Positions 63,720-64,000 of a DNA stretch of 64,000 nt are shown here, one piece after another. Source of the stretch: Enterococcus avium ATCC 14025 (GTDB lineage: Bacteria > Bacillota > Bacilli > Lactobacillales > Enterococcaceae); the NCBI RefSeq assembly GCF_000406965.1, contig NZ_KE136364.1, positions 458,811-522,810 on the forward strand. Reading direction: 5' to 3'. A program made the position numbers and the translations under genes. The notes beneath the pieces are model-generated. The model saw only the letters and a list, made by a program, of their open reading frames with translations. It did no database searches and was not told where the DNA came from. Within the stretch, counting starts at the first letter, position 1. Each line of letters opens with the position of its first letter.

Positions 63720-64000
63720 AAAAATTAAAGATATTTCCAAAAATGTTCATACAAATATTTTCTGTTCTTGGAATAATAATTATATTAGTTCATTCATTAG
63801 TTTTTTTTATCTTTCCTAAAACATATTTGGAGACGAGAAAAGAAAAGATTCATAATATGGCAAATGAAATTTCTAGTAATATGAATGGAAAAGAAATAAA
63901 ATATATAGAACAAACTTTGGAGTTTTATTCCAAGAGTAGTGAAATAAAAGTATTCATAAAAGAAAAAAATAATAAGAATGAAATACAAATCAAAGATAAT
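63716..64000 (+). CDS. vncS: Sensor histidine kinase, VncS-like, 3' partial
   Basis: The first 95 codons, overlapping vncR by 4 bp (ATGA). One N-terminal membrane helix (IQIFSVLGIIIILVHSLVFF) and the start of an extracytoplasmic sensor region; the kinase domains lie beyond the window. Confidence 0.8.
   Translation, partial: MKKLKIFPKMFIQIFSVLGIIIILVHSLVFFIFPKTYLETRKEKIHNMANEISSNMNGKEIKYIEQTLEFYSKSSEIKVFIKEKNNKNEIQIKDN

Noticed and set aside
1..64000. tRNA or rRNA genes
   Set aside because: I looked for GTTC-AA-type T-arms and rRNA core sequences and found nothing I could support; a tRNAscan run would be needed to exclude them formally.

Overview
The window looks like DNA of a low-GC Lactobacillales bacterium, most likely an Enterococcus; the species cannot be settled from sequence alone. 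Support comes from a Tn916-family conjugative element with its cell-wall-anchored (FPQTGE) surface protein, an EfaCBA-type metal transporter, a two-domain AdcA zinc lipoprotein, and IS256, IS110, IS1182/IS5 and ISL3 family transposases. Three blocks are visible. Positions 1-38.7 kb are an integrative conjugative element (ICE) whose left end is outside the window. Positions 38.7-46.4 kb are remnants of a mobilizable element followed by a very AT-rich vex1-vex2-vex3-like ABC cluster. Positions 46.4-63 kb are an IS-rich stretch around a chromosome-like, higher-GC segment (54-61 kb), after which a vncRS-like two-component system begins and runs off the end.

The ICE backbone is Tn916-like: orf23, orf22, the first two thirds of orf21 (TcpA/FtsK coupling protein), the last 22 codons of orf14, orf13, two copies of the orf7/orf8 regulator pair, a DUF3173 protein and a tyrosine integrase. 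A group II intron joins orf21 directly to orf14, so orf20-orf15 (relaxase, VirB4-like ATPase and others) are missing. That intron is interrupted by a second group II intron placed in the YADD codons of its reverse transcriptase. Removing 1,864 nt restores a 634-codon intron protein exactly in frame, so this is a bacterial twintron. The element should not be able to transfer on its own.

The cargo between orf13 and orf7 (10-33 kb) is almost entirely about metal starvation. A canonical Zur box precedes zinc-free paralogues of ribosomal proteins S14, L32 and L33, a COG0523 GTPase, AdcA with a ZinT domain, a ZagA/YciC GTPase and several unknown small proteins. A second unit has a third COG0523 protein, an Amt-like channel, dCTP deaminase and a broken flavoprotein. 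A third is efaCBA behind a DtxR-type palindrome and a Fur-like palindrome, with an HTH-only regulator. A fourth is a TetR gene, an ECF transporter (T, double A, S) and two half ABC transporters. Together this looks like a mobile kit for zinc, manganese and possibly iron or metallophore limitation.

Two points deserve most attention. The two orf7/orf8 modules (33.2-34.3 and 36.0-37.1 kb) are flanked by arms that can pair across the genes, and a downstream GAAA hairpin is present in both; differences between the copies keep the pairing, which suggests structured RNA. Also, the vex123 genes (43.0-46.3 kb) and the vncRS genes (63.1 kb on), adjacent in pneumococcus, are here separated by about 17 kb of IS-rich DNA. 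Many genes (Amt, flavoprotein, lipoprotein, 4Fe-4S protein, IS110, cyclophilin) are broken by single-base shifts, some in homopolymers, so real decay and sequencing error both have to be considered.
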